Source: an uncultured Burkholderiales bacterium (GTDB lineage: Bacteria > Pseudomonadota > Gammaproteobacteria > Burkholderiales > Burkholderiaceae_C). From it: 64,000 bases of DNA. The notes below the pieces were generated by a model, which ran no database searches, had not been told where the DNA came from, and was given only the letters and a program-made list of their open reading frames with translations. The stretch spans positions 1 through 64,000 of the forward strand of contig CALAGS010000202.1 in the NCBI GenBank assembly GCA_937891665.1, given 5' to 3'. The translations under genes were made by a program, and so were the position numbers. This document shows positions 60,749 through 64,000 of the stretch, one piece after another. Positions within the stretch are counted from its first letter, which is position 1. Each line of letters begins with the position of its first letter.

Positions 60749-61938
60749 CATTGTGCGCGGCGCGACAAAATCTCAAAGGCTGGCAATGTTTTGCCTTCCA
60801 AGATTTCTAAAAATGCACCGCCACCGGTAGAGATGTAGCCCACTTGTTTTTCAATGCCGTACTTGGCAATGGCCGCCAAGGTGTCCCCACCACCGGCAAT
60901 GCTGAAGGCTTTGGATTCGGCAATGGCGTGTGCAATCACGCGCGTGCCATTTTCAAACGAAGCAAATTCAAACACGCCCACAGGCCCGTTCCACACAATG
61001 GTGCCGGCCGCTTTCAATTGAGTAGCCAGTCTGGCTGCAGTCTCTGGGCCAATGTCCAAAATCAAATCGTCATCGGCCACGTCTGTGGCTTTCTTCACAA
61101 TCGCCACAGCCTCTGCTGAAAAAGTTTTGGCGGTGACCACATCGGTAGGAATGGGCACTTCAGCGCCGCGTGCTTTCATGAGGTCTATCACCGCTTTCGC
61201 TTCGGCCAGTAACTCATGCTCTGCCAAGCTTTTGCCAATGTTCAAGCCTGCCGCCAACATGAAGGTATTGGCAATGCCGCCGCCCACAATGAGTTGATCC
61301 ACTTTGTCGGCCAAGCTCTTCAAAATGGTCAGTTTGGTGGACACTTTGCTGCCGCCCACAATGGCGGCCAAGGGTCGCGCAGGGTGCGCCAGTGCTTTGG
61401 TGATGGCGTCAATTTCTGCAGCCAACAAAGGACCTGCGCACGCCACTTTGGCGTACTCGGCAATGCCATAGGTGGTGCCTTCTGCGCGGTGCGCGGTGCC
61501 AAAGGCATCGTTCACAAAAATGTCGCACAGTGCCGCCATTTTTTGAGCCAGTTCTGGGCTGTTCTTTTTCTCACCCTTGTTCACTCGGCAGTTTTCAAGC
61601 AAGACCACTTGGCCTGCGGCCACTTCAACGCCTTCAACCCAATTGGCCTTCAAAGACACCTCACGGCCTAGCAGCTCTGTCAGTCGTTTGGCCACTGGAG
61701 CCAATGAATCTTCTGGCTTGAATTCGCCTTCGGTGGGGCGGCCCAAGTGGCTCGTCACCATGACGGCAGCGCCGGCATCGAGGGCCATTTGAATGCAGGG
61801 CACAGAGGCGCGAATGCGCGTGTCTTCTGTGATGTCGCCGGCATCGTTTTGCGGCACATTCAAATCGGCGCGAATGAAAACTCGCTGGCCTTTGACTTTG
61901 CCTTGTTGGCACAAATCTGAAAAACGAATGACGTTCAT
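60748..61938 (-). CDS. pgk: Phosphoglycerate kinase
   Basis: [43 protein letters not shown]; start MNVIRFSDL. Confidence 0.97.
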   Translation of the reverse strand: MNVIRFSDLCQQGKVKGQRVFIRADLNVPQNDAGDITEDTRIRASVPCIQMALDAGAAVMVTSHLGRPTEGEFKPEDSLAPVAKRLTELLGREVSLKANWVEGVEVAAGQVVLLENCRVNKGEKKNSPELAQKMAALCDIFVNDAFGTAHRAEGTTYGIAEYAKVACAGPLLAAEIDAITKALAHPARPLAAIVGGSKVSTKLTILKSLADKVDQLIVGGGIANTFMLAAGLNIGKSLAEHELLAEAKAVIDLMKARGAEVPIPTDVVTAKTFSAEAVAIVKKATDVADDDLILDIGPETAARLATQLKAAGTIVWNGPVGVFEFASFENGTRVIAHAIAESKAFSIAGGGDTLAAIAKYGIEKQVGYISTGGGAFLEILEGKTLPAFEILSRRAQ

Positions 61939-62048
61939 GGAAGCTCTCTTGAATGACGAGGAAGATCCAAAAGCACAGAGCGGCTTTTTGGAAACAAGCA
62001 GAATTTTAGACCTGCAAACTTGCGGAAACTTACCTGTTGTGCGCTCAC

Positions 62049-62393
62049 TTACCAACCCAACAGCAAATGCAATGGCAAGTAGGCCAACATGCCCGCCACA
62101 ATGGTCAGCAACACATTGTGGCGCCAGAAATAAACAGCAGCGCCCACAGCGGCACCCATCCACCTGGCATCCATCCAGTTGTGCAAAAACTGGCCCTGCT
62201 GCATCAGGACTTCAGGCAACACCACCGCTGCCATGGCCGCAATGGGTGCATATTGCAAGCCGCGCTGTGCCCAGTCGGGCAAGGCCCATTCTTCGCTTGA
62301 AAAGAAAAAGAAACTGCGCGTGACAATGGTGACGCCCGTCAACCCAGCGATCACGGCCAAAGTCCACAAATCGGTGCCTTCAAAAAAACTCAT
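62049..62393 (-). CDS. azlD: AzlD domain protein (branched-chain amino acid exporter small subunit)
   Basis: Small TM protein; start overlaps azlC stop by 4 nt. Confidence 0.85.
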   Translation of the reverse strand: MSFFEGTDLWTLAVIAGLTGVTIVTRSFFFFSSEEWALPDWAQRGLQYAPIAAMAAVVLPEVLMQQGQFLHNWMDARWMGAAVGAAVYFWRHNVLLTIVAGMLAYLPLHLLLGW

Positions 62394-63124
62394 GCGCCTT
62401 GTCCTTCACGCATTTTTAGAAAACGCTCCAAACTCATGCTTAAGACAACGGCCACACCAATGGCGATGATGATGTTGAATTTCAAAGGCAAGTTGTACGC
62501 AGCAATGGCGGTGACAGAGGCCACACCAGCCGCAAAAATTCTCATGCGTGTGCTGGCCAAGGAGCACATGATACCCACCAAACACAAGGTGCCCGCAAAG
62601 CCTAAGCCCCAAGAAGTAGGAATGATGTTGGCCAAAAAAATACCAACAAAACTGGCTGCAATCCAACTCACCCACATCATGCAAGTGTTACCTGCAAGAG
62701 ATGCTGCTTGTGCCAATTGATCTGCAGGGTCTTCGCTGGGATTTGCAAACCGCCGTGTGAACAACACATAACTGATATCGGCCGTGAGATAGCCGTGCAC
62801 CATCCTTTCAAGGCGCGGCAAATGCATGAGGTATTGACGCAGATGCAAACTGAAAACCATGAAACGCAAATTTACGCAAAAACCTGTGGCCACAATCACC
62901 CAGGCAGGTGCACCGGCCACGATCAAAGGCAAGGCCGCCAACTGAGAACTGCCCGCATACACAAACAACGTCATGGCAATGGCTTCCACCACACTCAAAC
63001 CAGAATTCACCATGGCCACACCCGTCATCAAGCCCCATGCTGCAACACCTGGCGCTTGTGGTGCTAAGTCACGCACGGCCTCCATGAAGGCGGGATGACG
63101 GTAATTTTCAGCTTTTAAAAACAT
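62390..63124 (-). CDS. azlC: AzlC family ABC-independent exporter large subunit
   Basis: [40 protein letters not shown] motifs. Confidence 0.9.
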   Translation of the reverse strand: MFLKAENYRHPAFMEAVRDLAPQAPGVAAWGLMTGVAMVNSGLSVVEAIAMTLFVYAGSSQLAALPLIVAGAPAWVIVATGFCVNLRFMVFSLHLRQYLMHLPRLERMVHGYLTADISYVLFTRRFANPSEDPADQLAQAASLAGNTCMMWVSWIAASFVGIFLANIIPTSWGLGFAGTLCLVGIMCSLASTRMRIFAAGVASVTAIAAYNLPLKFNIIIAIGVAVVLSMSLERFLKMREGQGA

Positions 63125-64000
63125 CGCCCACCTGCGCCTTGAAGCTGCGCACAAAGTCTGTTGCAGATTGGCGTTTGCCGCCCGCCTTTTGCAATTGCGT
63201 GAGACATAAAACGCCTTCACCGCAAGCCACTCTCAGGCCTTCTTCTTGCACACTGAGCAAAGTACCAGGCACGTCGTAATGAGAAGTTTCAAGCAGCAAG
63301 GGCTCAGCATGCGCTTGCCAAACCTTGATCACTTCGTCGCCCCATTGCAATGTCATGCCAGGAAATGGGTCAAATGCACGCACGCGTTGAACCAACACTT
63401 GTGCCGATTGTGTCCAATCGATGGCCGCTTCTGCCTTTTCAATTTTGTGCGCGTAAGTGACGCCCTCAAGCGGCTGCTTCACCGGTTTGAAGTGGCCCAC
63501 TTGCGAGAGCGCTGTCACAATCATTCGCGCTCCCATCTCGGCCAAGGTGTCATGCAAACTGGCCGTGGTGTCTTGGGGGCTGATAGGGCAACTTTCTTCA
63601 AGCAACATGTCACCCGTGTCCAGTCCCGCATCCATTTGCATGATGGTCACACCGGTTTGAGCATCGCCGGCTTCAATGGCGCGGTGAATGGGCGCAGCGC
63701 CTCGCCATCTGGGCAGCAGTGAGGCGTGAATATTCAGACAGCCATAGCGGGGCGCATCAAGGACCCACTGCGGCAAGATCAAGCCATAAGCCGCAACCAC
63801 CATGACATCGGCTTGCGCATTTGAAATGAAGGCTTGGGCCGCTTGGGCTTCATCGGGATACTTGCCATCCAATTTGAGACTGTGCGGCTGAACAACTGTC
63901 AGTCCTTTTGACAATGCAAATTGCTTCACGGCAGAAGCTTGAAGCTTCATGCCCCGACCCGCAGGCCTGTCGGGCTGTGTCAAAACCCCCACGATGTCGT
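63108..64000 (-). CDS. fmt: Methionyl-tRNA formyltransferase, 5' end beyond window
   Basis: [57 protein letters not shown]-like motifs; N-terminal residues missing. Confidence 0.95.
   Translation of the reverse strand, partial: DIVGVLTQPDRPAGRGMKLQASAVKQFALSKGLTVVQPHSLKLDGKYPDEAQAAQAFISNAQADVMVVAAYGLILPQWVLDAPRYGCLNIHASLLPRWRGAAPIHRAIEAGDAQTGVTIMQMDAGLDTGDMLLEESCPISPQDTTASLHDTLAEMGARMIVTALSQVGHFKPVKQPLEGVTYAHKIEKAEAAIDWTQSAQVLVQRVRAFDPFPGMTLQWGDEVIKVWQAHAEPLLLETSHYDVPGTLLSVQEEGLRVACGEGVLCLTQLQKAGGKRQSATDFVRSFKAQVGDVFKS

Noticed and set aside
1-64000. CRISPR arrays, rRNA and tRNA genes
   Set aside because: No regularly spaced repeats and no convincing tRNA or rRNA sequence were seen by eye; a tRNAscan/Rfam search would be decisive.

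Overview
The window looks like chromosomal DNA from a betaproteobacterium of Comamonadaceae/Burkholderiales type (inferred from gene content only). Two housekeeping flanks surround an accessory catabolic island. Left flank (about 1-20.7 kb): bciA-like 3' part, uvrA, pyrF, udg, rimI/tsaB, dacB, GDSL esterase + OmpW, tsaC/sua5, purK/purE, ybbN-like thioredoxin, purC, fba, PAP2, pyk. Right flank (about 59.4-64 kb): fatty-acid desaturase, pgk, azlCD, fmt 5'-truncated by the window edge. Island (about 20.8-59.3 kb): two EutA-like ASKHA ATPases without any EutBC, four cupin proteins sharing an HQHF[N/S] signature, an iron-type ABC transporter with three paralogous binding proteins, an IorAB-type molybdenum hydroxylase, a Rieske oxygenase with separately encoded ferredoxin and reductase, an IclR regulator, and a nickel/cobalt module (NiCoT permease, NikR, CobW/COG0523 GTPase). 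A TctABC/PrpD/SDR cluster follows. Main sequence-level discoveries: (i) a composite operator, two 17-bp GTTC-N9-GAAC palindromes 20 bp apart, present five times and only noticed in the three divergent promoter regions of the island; it probably defines an IclR regulon; (ii) a NikR-like box abutting the NiCoT start codon; (iii) a EutA homologue with His-rich extensions at both ends, next to the Ni/Co genes. I propose as a hypothesis an EutA/cupin/nickel-cobalt oxygenase system of unknown substrate. No tRNA, rRNA, CRISPR array or transposase was recognised.
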